64,000 nt of DNA from Microbacterium sp. LWH13-1.2. GTDB taxonomy: Bacteria > Actinomycetota > Actinomycetes > Actinomycetales > Microbacteriaceae. Of the stretch, positions 24,695 through 33,212 are shown one piece after another; positions within the stretch are counted from its first letter, which is position 1; each line of letters opens with the position of its first letter. Made by a program: the position numbers and the translations under genes. The stretch covers positions 3,534,001-3,598,000 of the forward strand of contig NZ_CP151635.1 in the NCBI RefSeq assembly GCF_038397735.1, read 5' to 3'. The notes under the pieces were generated by a model. It saw only the letters and a list, made by a program, of their open reading frames with translations, was not told the DNA's origin and did no database searches.

Positions 24695-25264
24695 GTGCCC
24701 CGTCCTCGAAGTGAAGCCGCGCGCCAGTCCGTGCTCGAGGCGATGCGCGCCGCGGTCGTGGCAGGCGAGTACGAGGCCGTGACGATCGAGGGGCTCGCGG
24801 AGTCTGCGGCAGTCTCCAAGCAGACGATCTACCGCTGGTGGCCGTCGAAGGCGGCGATCCTCGGTGAGGCTCTGCTCGAGGGAGAGGTGCCCCTCGCGGA
24901 TGCGACCGTCGCGATGAGTGACGACATCCGCGCCGACCTGCACGCCTGGTTCTCCGCGATGTCCGCCGGCATGGAGCGGCCCGAGGGCGTCGCGCTCGCG
25001 CGGGCGCTGATCGCGGTGACCGCCACCGACCACGAACTCGGTCTCGCGCTCAACGAGCGTCTCGCCGCGCCGATCCGCTCGTGGGTCGCCGAACGGATCG
25101 CACGCGGACAGGCGGCGGGCGAGATCCGCGAGGACGTGGATGCCGCCGCCATCGCCGATCAGCTCATCGCCATGGCGTCGTACGCCGCGCTCATCGGTCA
25201 GCCGTTGAGCGCCGAGCGCGTCGAGGAGACGGTGACTCGGCTGCTCCGAGGGATCGCTCGCTAG
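24695..25264 (+). CDS. TetR/AcrR-family transcriptional regulator
   Basis: 189 residues from GTG 24695, with a TAGCCT -10 box 6 nt upstream (leaderless type). The HTH at residues 8-55 (ARQSVLEAMRAAVVAGEYEA, LAESAAVSKQTIYRWWPSKA) has the same recognition helix as the regulator at 594. C-terminal domain of the TetR_C_11 type. No target gene is obvious next to it, since the following lipoprotein has its own promoter. Confidence 0.92.
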   Translation: MPRPRSEAARQSVLEAMRAAVVAGEYEAVTIEGLAESAAVSKQTIYRWWPSKAAILGEALLEGEVPLADATVAMSDDIRADLHAWFSAMSAGMERPEGVALARALIAVTATDHELGLALNERLAAPIRSWVAERIARGQAAGEIREDVDAAAIADQLIAMASYAALIGQPLSAERVEETVTRLLRGIAR

Positions 25265-25339
25265 ATGCCGCGCACGCCGCTCATTGCGAAGCGGTAACGA
25301 CGCCGCGCCGAGACCAGGCCGGCCGATACGTTTAGGCCG

Positions 25340-25804
25340 ATGAAAACTCCACTCCGCCTCGCGACGGCCCTCGCTGCTGTCTTCCTTCTCACCTCTTGCA
25401 GTGCTCCCGCTGTTGACACCACGGGCGACTCGACGTCGGCTCCTACCGAACAGGTCGAAGAGGTAGAAGAGGCACCTGAGCCCGTCGATCTCACCGGTGA
25501 GTGGAAGCAGACGAACTCCGGCGCAGAAGACAGCTTCCAGTCGGCCACGATCACCGGGCAGACCATCGAGGTCTTCTGGAACAGCCCCGACATGCAGGCG
25601 ATCTACTGGGCCGGAAACGTCGAGGTCCCGGCCGACGGGTCGACCTCATTTACTTGGGACTCCGTGAACGACAAGACCAAGACGGACAACGCTCTCATGG
25701 CCTCGAGCGATGATACGAAGACCTTCACCTATGCCGACGGTGAGCTTTCGTATGAGCTCACCGCCCTCGGCACCACGATGACGGTTCGTCTCGCGAAGCA
25801 GTGA
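25340..25804 (+). CDS. Putative lipoprotein
   Basis: 154 residues. A lipoprotein signal peptide with lipobox LTSC (Cys at about 20) is followed by a Thr/Glu-rich linker and a small beta-rich domain (LTGEWKQTNSGAEDSFQSA to the end) of lipocalin-like or META-like appearance, matching actinobacterial proteins of unknown function. TACGTT at 25327-25332 sits 7 nt before the ATG, so it may be leaderless. Confidence 0.8.
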   Translation: MKTPLRLATALAAVFLLTSCSAPAVDTTGDSTSAPTEQVEEVEEAPEPVDLTGEWKQTNSGAEDSFQSATITGQTIEVFWNSPDMQAIYWAGNVEVPADGSTSFTWDSVNDKTKTDNALMASSDDTKTFTYADGELSYELTALGTTMTVRLAKQ

Positions 25805-25817
25805 TCGACTGTCTCTG

Positions 25818-26627
25818 ATGCTCTCGCTGGACTGGATTCTCCGAAGCGCCGACATCCGATCCGACGAGACCATGGTGATTCGCCATGCCTATGTGCGCGA
25901 GCATGAGGACAGCGGACTCCAGGGCATCCATGCCGACTCGACCGACGACGAGATCCTCTATTACACGAGCCGGCAGAGTGCGACGCAACGAGTATTCCCC
26001 GTCACGCCCCCGCAGTATTGGATCGTCTTCATCCGCGAAGACGGAGGGCGTGCTCGCTTCTGGGCGGTTGTCGAGAACCACGGCGAGGCCTGGAACGACG
26101 GCAGGCAGCGCGCGTTCACCCTGACGGTGTCGAAGCAGATGGACGACCTGCGGAACAGGCTCGTCATCGGCTGGAAGTCTCCTCGCGCCTGGTGGATCAA
26201 CGGGGTGACGGCTGCGCCGTACCCTGTTCTGGAGATCGCAGACTCCCAACCGATTCCGTTCCCGGGGTTCGATGCCCTGGTTCTCGATCACCCGCAGCTT
26301 CAGGCGGTCATGCGTGACCACCGGTACGCGTCGTGGCGCACCGCGCTGGCTTCGGTGAAGGGGATCTACCTGATCACCGATACGCGCGACGGTCGCCACT
26401 ACGTCGGGAAGGCCGATGGGTCGGAGAGCATCCGTCAGCGCTGGGCGGTCTACGCCACGAACGGGCACGGCGGGAACGTCGAGCTGCGCAACCTCGAACC
26501 CTCGACCTTCCGCTACTCGATCCTTCGAGTCTTCGATCCGGCGACGCCCGAGCGCGATGTCAACGAGGCTGAGGATCACTACAAGCGAGCGCTCGACTCA
26601 CGTCGCTGGGGACTGAATCGCAACTGA
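25818..26627 (+). CDS. GIY-YIG nuclease-family protein with N-terminal extension
   Basis: 269 residues. The C-terminal third (from about residue 180) is a GIY-YIG domain: VKGIYLITDTRDGRHYVGKA gives the GIY and YVG elements, followed by the catalytic-arginine region IRQRWAVYATNGHGGN. The first 170 residues form an unassigned domain (YYTSRQSATQRVFPV, YWIVFIREDGG). Similar proteins are found near mobile or defence loci, but the neighbours here are ordinary. Nuclease activity is unproven. Confidence 0.8.
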   Translation: MLSLDWILRSADIRSDETMVIRHAYVREHEDSGLQGIHADSTDDEILYYTSRQSATQRVFPVTPPQYWIVFIREDGGRARFWAVVENHGEAWNDGRQRAFTLTVSKQMDDLRNRLVIGWKSPRAWWINGVTAAPYPVLEIADSQPIPFPGFDALVLDHPQLQAVMRDHRYASWRTALASVKGIYLITDTRDGRHYVGKADGSESIRQRWAVYATNGHGGNVELRNLEPSTFRYSILRVFDPATPERDVNEAEDHYKRALDSRRWGLNRN

Positions 26628-26749
26628 GCGCGGAGCCGGCGACGAGACGGTCGCTCGGCTGCTGCCGGGACCGCGCGGTAGGCAGTTCGGGCGAAGTCGA
26701 TGGCGGTTAACCTTGCCGTGAGTACTCGACGTCGACGACGGGAGTTGGA

Positions 26750-27158
26750 ATGGTCATCGCTGACATCACGGCCGTTCCGGTGTCGAGGGAACGCAAGGCC
26801 GCATACCTGGACTTCTCGAAGCGGATGGCCGGGGTCTACCGCGACCACGGTGCGATCAGTGTCGTCGACTACTGGCAGTCGAGCGATTCAGCCGACCAGG
26901 GCGACTCACGCAGACGGGGCATCGTACGAATCGGGCGAGCTCAAGAGCATCGCCGACCTCGCGGGCGCGAGTGCTGAGGAATCCGTCGTGGTGACGGTGA
27001 CGACGTGGCCGTCGCGCGAGGCTCGCGATCGCGGAACCGCTGCCGTCACGCGCGATCCTCGCGTTCTCGAGACGCTCGACGAAGACCCCCTCTTCGACGG
27101 AGGTCGCGTGATCGGTGACAGCTTCGAGATCGCGATGAGCGTTCAGCAGGAGGAGTGA
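26750..27158 (+). pseudogene. DUF1428-like protein, frameshifted
   Basis: The first 50 residues (MVIADITAVPVSRERKAAYL, MAGVYRDHGAISVVDYW) and the rest (SYESGELKSIADLAGASAEE, VVVTVTTWPSREARDRGT, DPLFDGGRVIGDSFEI) match a DUF1428 protein, but they lie in different frames. Dropping one G from the GGG at 26899-26901 would join them (DQ-ATHADGASYESGE). This is either a real frameshift mutation or a sequencing indel in a short G-run. Confidence 0.7.
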
Positions 27159-27168
27159 CGGGCTCCGG

Positions 27169-27549
27169 TTACGGGGTGCAGTAGGCGAGCATCGCGTCGG
27201 TCGCCGTGCGCATCTCGGTCGACGCTGCATCCAGGCCCGTGACATCGCCGGTGATGGCCTTCTCGCCCTCGGCGACGAACGCGTCGATGCTCGTCGTCCA
27301 CGAGTCGCGGAGCGTGACGAACTCGTCGGGGCCGTCGACCCCGCGGATGTTCTCGGCAACCTTCTTGACCTCGTCGAGCGCTGCCTGCGCGGCCTCGGGA
27401 GTCGGCGAGCTGACGCTCTCGATCACACCGGTCACCTGCACGGCTTGAGCGGCGACCTGGCCGCAGGCCGCGAGAGTCGACGCCTGCGAGCATCCGGAGA
27501 GCAACAGGATGCCGACGGCCAGCGACGCGAGCGCGGGGAGCTTCTTCAT
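27169..27549 (-). CDS. Putative lipoprotein
   Basis: 126 residues. MKKLPALASLAVGILLLSGC is a lipoprotein signal with lipobox LSGC; the mature part is helical and acidic with a second Cys pair (LAACGQVAAQ and AMLAYCTP). Small actinobacterial lipoprotein of unknown function. It lies downstream of the type-VII-like cluster on the same strand, after a 32-nt gap. Confidence 0.75.
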   Translation of the reverse strand: MKKLPALASLAVGILLLSGCSQASTLAACGQVAAQAVQVTGVIESVSSPTPEAAQAALDEVKKVAENIRGVDGPDEFVTLRDSWTTSIDAFVAEGEKAITGDVTGLDAASTEMRTATDAMLAYCTP

Positions 27550-27581
27550 GCGAGCCAGGGTATCGAGCCGAGATGTGAGGA

Positions 27582-27893
27582 CTACGACGAGCCCCAGGCG
27601 GGGCCGACGAAGGTCACGGGCTTGCCCGCCGCTTCTGCGTAGGCGATCTCGCGGAGCGTCGATTCGCCGTAGTGCTCGCCCTGATTCACGACGACCACTC
27701 GATCGGCCAGGTCGATCCTGCGCAGGTGCAGTTCGCCGAGCGCGGCCTTCTGCTCGGTGGTGATCGGGCCGTCGATCTCGGCAGGCATGAGCACGATGAC
27801 GCCATCGAGCGCCAAACCCCGGCTCACCGCGCGCATCTCTTCGACGAACCGCATGGAGCCGCAGATGCAGACGATCTCTGGGCGGTCAGGCAC
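27582..27893 (-). CDS. Nucleoside 2-deoxyribosyltransferase-like/DUF4406-type protein
   Basis: 103 residues. IVCICGSMRFVEEMRAVSRG at the start and ADRVVVVNQGEHYGESTLRE then IAYAEAAGKPVTFVG are the Rossmann-like elements of the nucleoside 2-deoxyribosyltransferase/DUF4406 superfamily. It is shorter than the usual 140-160, and the catalytic Glu could be the GES or E in STLREI. Starts 4 nt after the previous stop. Confidence 0.7.
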   Translation of the reverse strand: MPDRPEIVCICGSMRFVEEMRAVSRGLALDGVIVLMPAEIDGPITTEQKAALGELHLRRIDLADRVVVVNQGEHYGESTLREIAYAEAAGKPVTFVGPAWGSS

Positions 27894-27897
27894 CGTG

Positions 27898-28377
27898 TCA
27901 GTCTCTCGCCGAACCGCGAACCGCCGGTCCGGGCTCTGCCGGGGATGCGAGCGTCTTGCGACCCGTCCAGAGCGCGGTGAACCCCGCGTAGACGCCGAAG
28001 ACCACTATGAATCCGAGAACCAGGATCCACGGCCCCGGGCCGTTCTGGTAGAGCAGGCTCAGGTAGATCAAGAAGACTGTGCTGCCCAACGCCCCGCCGA
28101 GGCCGGCGCCCGCGATCGACTTCTTCCGCCCGGTTGGCGCGTCGGCGGTGCGGGACGACATGCGCCTGCCGATGTATGCGCCGAGGGCTGCGGTCAATCC
28201 CGAAACGATGCCGGTCACGACTGTCGGGACCATGATCAGCAGGATGGTCCAGTTGAGCCCCGCCCGGGAGTCAGGCAGGTTGGCGATATAGATCGCCCCC
28301 TGGATGATCAGCATGGTCGCGGTGAAGAGGATGGTCCCGAACACTGTCAGGGGAAGGGTCAGGCTGCGCACGGTCAT
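27898..28377 (-). CDS. Hydrophobic membrane protein of type-VII-like cluster
   Basis: 159 residues with four predicted helices (LPLTVFGTILFTATMLIIQG, WTILLIMVPTVVTGIVSG, GGALGSTVFLIYLSLL, WILVLGFIVVFGVYAGF). The start overlaps the stop of the WXG-like protein by 4 nt (ATGA), so the two are coupled. No recognised family; possible immunity or channel partner for the upstream protein. Confidence 0.75.
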   Translation of the reverse strand: MTVRSLTLPLTVFGTILFTATMLIIQGAIYIANLPDSRAGLNWTILLIMVPTVVTGIVSGLTAALGAYIGRRMSSRTADAPTGRKKSIAGAGLGGALGSTVFLIYLSLLYQNGPGPWILVLGFIVVFGVYAGFTALWTGRKTLASPAEPGPAVRGSARD

Positions 28378-29384
28378 CGCTTCCCGTACTTGTCGATGAC
28401 GTCTTTGAGGTTGTCCGCCTGAACGTTCCAGGTCTGCTCTGCCGCCCATTCGGCGCCGGTTGCGGCAGCCTGGTTGGCATTGACGGCGGTTGCGGTCTTC
28501 CGCAGCACCCATTCGCCGTCGACCTCGACGATGGAGAACTCGATGGTCGATCCGGGTCCGTCGAAGTAGGCGTCTGAGATGACCGTGAACTTCACGCTCG
28601 TGTCGGTGGTCGTGACGACGACGTCACCCGTCTCGTAGATCTCGTCGAAGCCGTTGGTGAGGATGGTGTCGGAGAGAGTGAAGACCGCGCCGTCCTTGAA
28701 GGTCTTCGACGAGCCCGACACGTCGAACGGGAACACCTCGGTCGGGTGCTCCTTGAAGAGGTCCATGAGCTCTTCTGCTGTGTAGTCGTCAGTGGAGTAC
28801 CCGAGGTCGTCGTCGATGACGTATTCGTACTCGGCCTGGTCGAACCAGTATCGAGCTGACGGGTAGTCCTCCGGGTCGACGTCCCAGGTGGTCGCGACGG
28901 CGGCGCGGATCTCGGCGAGCACTGCGTCGTCGGCATTGCGCCGCCGGGTGGCGAGCGATTGGAGTTCTGTCACGGCATCCTGCAGATCCTGCTGGGCGCC
29001 CCCGCCGCGCTCCGGCCGGAAGGCGCCGGGGTCGTTGACCAGCTGGTCTTGCAGGGCCTCTTGTGCCGCGGTGCGCTTCTCGATCTGCACGGCGGCGAGT
29101 TCCTTGATCTCAGAGACCTCGGCCGCATAGCTGATGAGAGCCTTCCGAACCTTCGAGATCGCCTTCTCATGTGCCTTCGACTGGGTGATCAGCGAGGTGA
29201 GTTGCGACCGCGCGCCTGACGCCGATTGCCCGACCCACTGGTCGAGGAACACGTCGTCGGCCTTGCGCAGTTCGATGAGGGCGGTGTCGATCTTCTCTTC
29301 GACGGTGTTCAGCTGCTCGGCGAGGCCGGTCACGCTTGCGGTGCTGCCGGCGCCGGGGTTGCCTGGAGTCCACTGCGAGCCCAT
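28374..29384 (-). CDS. WXG-like/LXG-like protein with long C-terminal domain
   Basis: 336 residues. The first 130 residues are a helical hairpin like WXG100/LXG proteins: LAEQLNTVEEKIDTALIELR, the FLDQWVGQSASGARSQL turn with W-x-G, and a long second helix. The C-terminal part (about 190-336: YSTDDYTAEELMDLFKEHPT, VFPFDVSGSSKTFKDGA, STIEFSIVEVDGEWVLRK) is unlike known toxins I can name. ESX/type VII substrates and polymorphic toxins have this two-part layout. No EssC/EccC ATPase is in the window. Confidence 0.7.
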   Translation of the reverse strand: MGSQWTPGNPGAGSTASVTGLAEQLNTVEEKIDTALIELRKADDVFLDQWVGQSASGARSQLTSLITQSKAHEKAISKVRKALISYAAEVSEIKELAAVQIEKRTAAQEALQDQLVNDPGAFRPERGGGAQQDLQDAVTELQSLATRRRNADDAVLAEIRAAVATTWDVDPEDYPSARYWFDQAEYEYVIDDDLGYSTDDYTAEELMDLFKEHPTEVFPFDVSGSSKTFKDGAVFTLSDTILTNGFDEIYETGDVVVTTTDTSVKFTVISDAYFDGPGSTIEFSIVEVDGEWVLRKTATAVNANQAAATGAEWAAEQTWNVQADNLKDVIDKYGKR

Positions 29385-29385
29385 C

Positions 29386-29688
29386 TCAGTACATCTCCTT
29401 GAGCGTGTCGACGAGATCCTCGACCTCACCCTGGCTCTCCGCTTCGTTGCCGCTGAACTCCTCGGCGGTGAGCTCGATGTTGGTGGCCAGCGTCTCTGAC
29501 GACTTCGCAGCGTTCGCGAGCGACCCTTCCAACAGATCGAGGAAGAAGTCGACGGTCTCGGCGACGAGCGCGCTTCCGCAATTGTCGACGCGGTCGAACC
29601 CGTCGTCACCGACGCCCGCGAGTGCGCTTCTTGTGTATCCGGCCGAGCTCTGCATTGCTGACGCGTTGAACGCGAAAATATCCCCCAT
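29386..29688 (-). CDS. Small ESX-like helical protein
   Basis: 100 residues, all helical, without a signal peptide (MGDIFAFNASAMQSSAGYTR, SLANAAKSSETLATNIELTA, EVEDLVDTLKEMY). Size and helical-hairpin layout match the WXG100 superfamily, although the W-x-G is not present. The next gene starts 2 nt after its stop. A TAGGGT box lies 6 nt before the ATG, so its mRNA is probably leaderless and this is the first gene of the unit. Confidence 0.65.
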   Translation of the reverse strand: MGDIFAFNASAMQSSAGYTRSALAGVGDDGFDRVDNCGSALVAETVDFFLDLLEGSLANAAKSSETLATNIELTAEEFSGNEAESQGEVEDLVDTLKEMY

Positions 29689-29756
29689 GCGACGACCCTA
29701 TCCGTCGAGGCTTCATCATCGCCACGGTGAAGGAAGACCTGTGGGGCCTGGGATGG

Positions 29757-29794
29757 ATGAAGAAACGCCCCTGCCGTTCGGGTCGGCAGGGGCG
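29757..29794 (-). terminator. Rho-independent terminator of the SDR gene
   Basis: On the minus strand a 10-bp perfect stem (CGCCCCTGCC, 9-nt loop, GGCAGGGGCG) is followed by TTTCTT. It lies 16 nt after the SDR stop. Confidence 0.75.
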
Positions 29795-29809
29795 CGGTCA
29801 TCACGGTGC

Positions 29810-30811
29810 TTACTGCACCGACCATCCTCCATCGGATGCCAACACGGCACCGTTGATGTTCACGGCGTCGTCCGACAACAGGAACGTGATCGACGCGGCG
29901 AGGTGCTCAGCGGTCGCGACCGTCGGGATCGCCTGCTGGAAGGGGGCCAGGCGGCCGGAGCCATACTCCGACATGTTCGGGGGCATCGGGATGCCGGTGG
30001 CGACGCCGCCCGGAGCGACCGAGTTCACCCGGATGCCCTTCGGCCCGTACATGAACGCCGCGGACTTCGTGACGCCGATGATGCCGTGCTTGCTGGCCGT
30101 GTAGGCGTTGCCCGAGGAGTTGCCGCGCAGACCCGCTTCGCTCGAGACGTTGAGGATCGAGCCGCGGCCGGCCTTCTCCATGATCGGCAGCACCGCGCGC
30201 ATGAGCTTGAACGGGGCGGTGAGGTTGATGGCGATGACGCGGTCCCAGACGGCATCCGTCGTCTCGCCCGCAGGGGAGAAGTCGTCGTTGATGCCGGCGA
30301 CGTTCGCGAGTGCGTCGATGCGGTCGCCCGCGGCGGCGATGACGGCATCGATCGCGTCCTGCTTCGTGAGGTCGCCGGCGACGGTGGTGATGTCGGCATC
30401 CGGCAGCTCGGCCTTCAGGGCGTCGAGCTTGTCGGCGGCGATGTCGGAGGCGATGACGCGTCCGCCTTCGCGGGCGATGCGGGATGCGGTGGCCTTGCCG
30501 ATTCCGGATGCTGCGCCCGTGACGATCACGGTCTTGCCGGTGAAACGGCCGGTGGTGGGCTTCTCGGTCCAGCCCTCGGACTCGTCGGCCTCGGGGATCT
30601 CGCCGCCGTTGGCTGCGCGCACGAGGTCATCGACGACGGACTGCGGCAGCTGACCCTGGCTCATCGCGACGAGCTGCTGCAGCGGCAGTCCGAGCACGGG
30701 GGTGAGGAGCTCGGGGTCGGCGCCCGTCTGCTCGAAGAGTGCGCGGATGAGTGGCCCGCCGGTCGGGTCGTTCAGCCAGTCGCCGATGGTGGAGTGTGCG
30801 GTGAGGGCCAT
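29810..30811 (-). CDS. SDR-family oxidoreductase with N-terminal extension
   Basis: 333 residues. A classical SDR domain starts near residue 90: TGAASGIGKATASRIAREGG (cofactor), NVAGINDDFSPAG (NAG-like), S of NVSSEAGLRGNSS and YTASK (YxxxK). The first 75 residues (STIGDWLNDPTGGPLIRALF, LTPVLGLPLQQLVAMSQGQL) are a separate helical domain that I recall also seeing at the C-terminus of some actinobacterial GH3 glycosidases. Substrate unknown. A terminator follows at 29757. Confidence 0.92.
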   Translation of the reverse strand: MALTAHSTIGDWLNDPTGGPLIRALFEQTGADPELLTPVLGLPLQQLVAMSQGQLPQSVVDDLVRAANGGEIPEADESEGWTEKPTTGRFTGKTVIVTGAASGIGKATASRIAREGGRVIASDIAADKLDALKAELPDADITTVAGDLTKQDAIDAVIAAAGDRIDALANVAGINDDFSPAGETTDAVWDRVIAINLTAPFKLMRAVLPIMEKAGRGSILNVSSEAGLRGNSSGNAYTASKHGIIGVTKSAAFMYGPKGIRVNSVAPGGVATGIPMPPNMSEYGSGRLAPFQQAIPTVATAEHLAASITFLLSDDAVNINGAVLASDGGWSVQ

Positions 30812-31250
30812 GGTCGAGCTCCTTGAGGGCTGGGGTTTCGCAACGGTGCGTCTATGTATTAGGCAGCTTACGCCTGAGTGCGCTCAGATGGGTGCCAGAT
30901 GATCCCACCCCTGAGTCGGGCGGGTGGGCGATGAAGATCGGTGCCTGGATGAGCAGCACGACGACGGGACGGGCATGGCGCCAATTTGTCGTATGCTCTT
31001 CCACCGTCACCCGTACCTTGTGTCTTATGGCGAAGCGGTGCGCCTACCCGACGGAGTCCGCCCCCGGGAGGTTTAGCTCATGGCCTCAGAGGTGCTTAAT
31101 CGCCGTACGCACTCATTCTCGAAGCCGCGGGCTCTGGCAGCAGTCGAAACGCGCCCCGCCGTAGGGTGACCATTCTGCTCGATTCGCTGGCACGCATGTA
31201 AAATTTCTGATACATACCTTCCTATTTCAGGCCACCAAAGTAGAGGTTCC
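30812..31250. other. Intergenic stretch before the restriction-modification genes
   Basis: 439 bp with the promoter of the SDR gene on one side and the leader of hsdM on the other. The last 60 bp are AT-rich (GTAAAATTTCTGATACATAC) and probably hold the hsdM promoter. A weak 29-codon frame at 31080-31169 with GGGAGG upstream is possible but unsupported. Nothing else is visible. Confidence 0.5.
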
Positions 31251-33212
31251 ATGACCACCACCACGCCTCGGCGGGCTCAACGCCTCGCGACTACCGAAAA
31301 CGTTGTCTGGGCCACTGCTGACAAGTTCCTGCGCAACGTCGTCGAAGAGACCGAGTACGGCGACTACATCCTTCCGTTCACGGTGCTGCGCCGTCTCGAG
31401 TGCCTGCTCGCGGATACGAAGACTGACCTCATCAAGGTCGTCGATGGACTGATCGACAAGGACACGCCAGTCCGCTTCATCGATGCCGAGGTCAAGCGCC
31501 GTTTCGGCTTGAGCTTCTACAACACGTCCTCGCTAAGCCTCGAAGCGATCGCGGCGACCGACGACCACGTTGAGGCATCCGTCCTCGACTACGTCGCCGG
31601 TTTCTCTCACAACATCGCCGACATCTGGACCTCGTTCGAGTTCCCGCGCCTCGTGAAGAAGCTCGCGGACGCCAACACGCTGCACCAGGTCGTCCGCCAC
31701 TTCTCGACTCTGGACCTCTCGGCTGACTCGATGTCCAACACCGCCATGGGTGACCTGTTCGAGAACGTTATGTACCGTGCCTTCGACAAGAAGGGCAAAG
31801 CGGCCGGTGCCTTTTACACCCCGCGCGATGCGATCAAGCTCATGGTTGACCTGCTGTTCGCGTCCGACGAGGAGACCCTCACCGGCCAGAACACGACTCG
31901 CTCGATCTACGATCCGACTGCCGGCTCCGGCGGCATGCTGCTCGTCGGCAAAGACCATCTCACCGAACTGAACCCTGACATCGAAGTGAATCTGTTCGGT
32001 CAGGAACTCATGGACTCGGCATTCGCGCTCGGTAAAGCTGACCTGCTGATTCAGGGCGGGCTGCCAGACGCGATCCGCCAGGGCGACACTCTACTGCGCG
32101 ACGAATACGCCGACCGTCAGTTTGACTATGTGCTCTCGAACCCTCCCTTCGGTGGCGACTGGGAGAAGCAGTACAAGAGCGTCGTCGAGCAGTCAAACGT
32201 GCCCGGCTCGCGCTTCTCGCACGGTCTGCCGAGCAAGTCCGACGGCCAGATGCTCTTCCTTGCGCACTGCGCCTCGAAGCTCGCTCCTGCCGGCAAGGCC
32301 GGACACGGCGGTCGTGCTGCCGTGGTCTCGAACGCCTCGCCGCTGTTCAATTCCGACAAGGGCCCGAACGCGATCCGGCAATGGCTCTTCGACGAAGATC
32401 TGATCGACGCGATCATCGCACTGCCGACCCAGATGTTCTACGGCACTGGCATCGCCACCTATGTGTGGGTCCTCGACACGAATAAGACCGCCGAGCGTCA
32501 GGGCAAGATCCAGCTGATCGACGGCTCCGGCCTCTGGGACCCGATGAAGAAAGGCATGGGTGACAAGCGTCGCCGCATGAGCAAGACCAAGCGCCAGCTG
32601 GTGCACCAGGCGTACAAGCAGTTCGAGGAAGCAGATCCTGCGATCTCGCGCGTACTAACCAAGGCTGACTTCATGTTCCGCGACGTGACAGTGTTCAAGC
32701 AGGCGCGTCTGGCGACGGTGTTCACCGATGGAGCTCTCGAAGCCATCGCCGAGCACAAGAGCTACACCGACGCGCACGCCGACATCATCCGCGGCCTCGA
32801 CGGGATCGAGTGGAACAGCCTGCCGGTACTCTTCCCGCAGCGCTGCAAGAGCGCCGGCCTCAAGGCACCCATCGGTCTGGTGGACGCTGTGGCAGATGCC
32901 CTCGGTATCCAGGACAACACAGCCCCTCTGGCGATCGATCGCAAGGGCAATCCTGTGTTTCTGGACGGCTGGAAGATCACCGAACGTGTGCCGATGAGCG
33001 AAGAGCTCGACGAACACATGCAGCGCGAGGTGCTGCCGTTCGCAGAAGGCGCTACCTGGGACGAGAAGAAGGCCAAACCCGGCAACGAGATCCCCTTCAC
33101 GCGCATCTTCTATGTGCCCGAGGAGCCGCGCCCGCTCGAGGAGATCGATGCTGACGTTTCGCGCCTAATGGGCGAGCTGGTCGAGATGTTCGAGGCGGTG
33201 CACGAAGGATGA
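31251..33212 (+). CDS. hsdM: Type I restriction-modification system, DNA methyltransferase subunit M
   Basis: 653 residues. N-terminal HsdM helical domain (VVWATADKFLRNVVEETEYG), SAM motif I as YDPTAGSGGM near residue 219, motif IV NPPFGGDW near 295 (N6-adenine methylase). It methylates adenine in the host's recognition sites with HsdS. The length is greater than EcoKI M because of a C-terminal extension (from about 450) that could contact HsdR or DNA. AGAGG precedes the ATG. The stop overlaps hsdS by 4 nt. Confidence 0.96.
   Translation: MTTTTPRRAQRLATTENVVWATADKFLRNVVEETEYGDYILPFTVLRRLECLLADTKTDLIKVVDGLIDKDTPVRFIDAEVKRRFGLSFYNTSSLSLEAIAATDDHVEASVLDYVAGFSHNIADIWTSFEFPRLVKKLADANTLHQVVRHFSTLDLSADSMSNTAMGDLFENVMYRAFDKKGKAAGAFYTPRDAIKLMVDLLFASDEETLTGQNTTRSIYDPTAGSGGMLLVGKDHLTELNPDIEVNLFGQELMDSAFALGKADLLIQGGLPDAIRQGDTLLRDEYADRQFDYVLSNPPFGGDWEKQYKSVVEQSNVPGSRFSHGLPSKSDGQMLFLAHCASKLAPAGKAGHGGRAAVVSNASPLFNSDKGPNAIRQWLFDEDLIDAIIALPTQMFYGTGIATYVWVLDTNKTAERQGKIQLIDGSGLWDPMKKGMGDKRRRMSKTKRQLVHQAYKQFEEADPAISRVLTKADFMFRDVTVFKQARLATVFTDGALEAIAEHKSYTDAHADIIRGLDGIEWNSLPVLFPQRCKSAGLKAPIGLVDAVADALGIQDNTAPLAIDRKGNPVFLDGWKITERVPMSEELDEHMQREVLPFAEGATWDEKKAKPGNEIPFTRIFYVPEEPRPLEEIDADVSRLMGELVEMFEAVHEG

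Noticed and set aside
31040..31170. Possible tRNA between the SDR and hsdM genes (as an island attachment site)
   Set aside because: No GGTTCGAAT-type T-arm or closing acceptor stem could be found.
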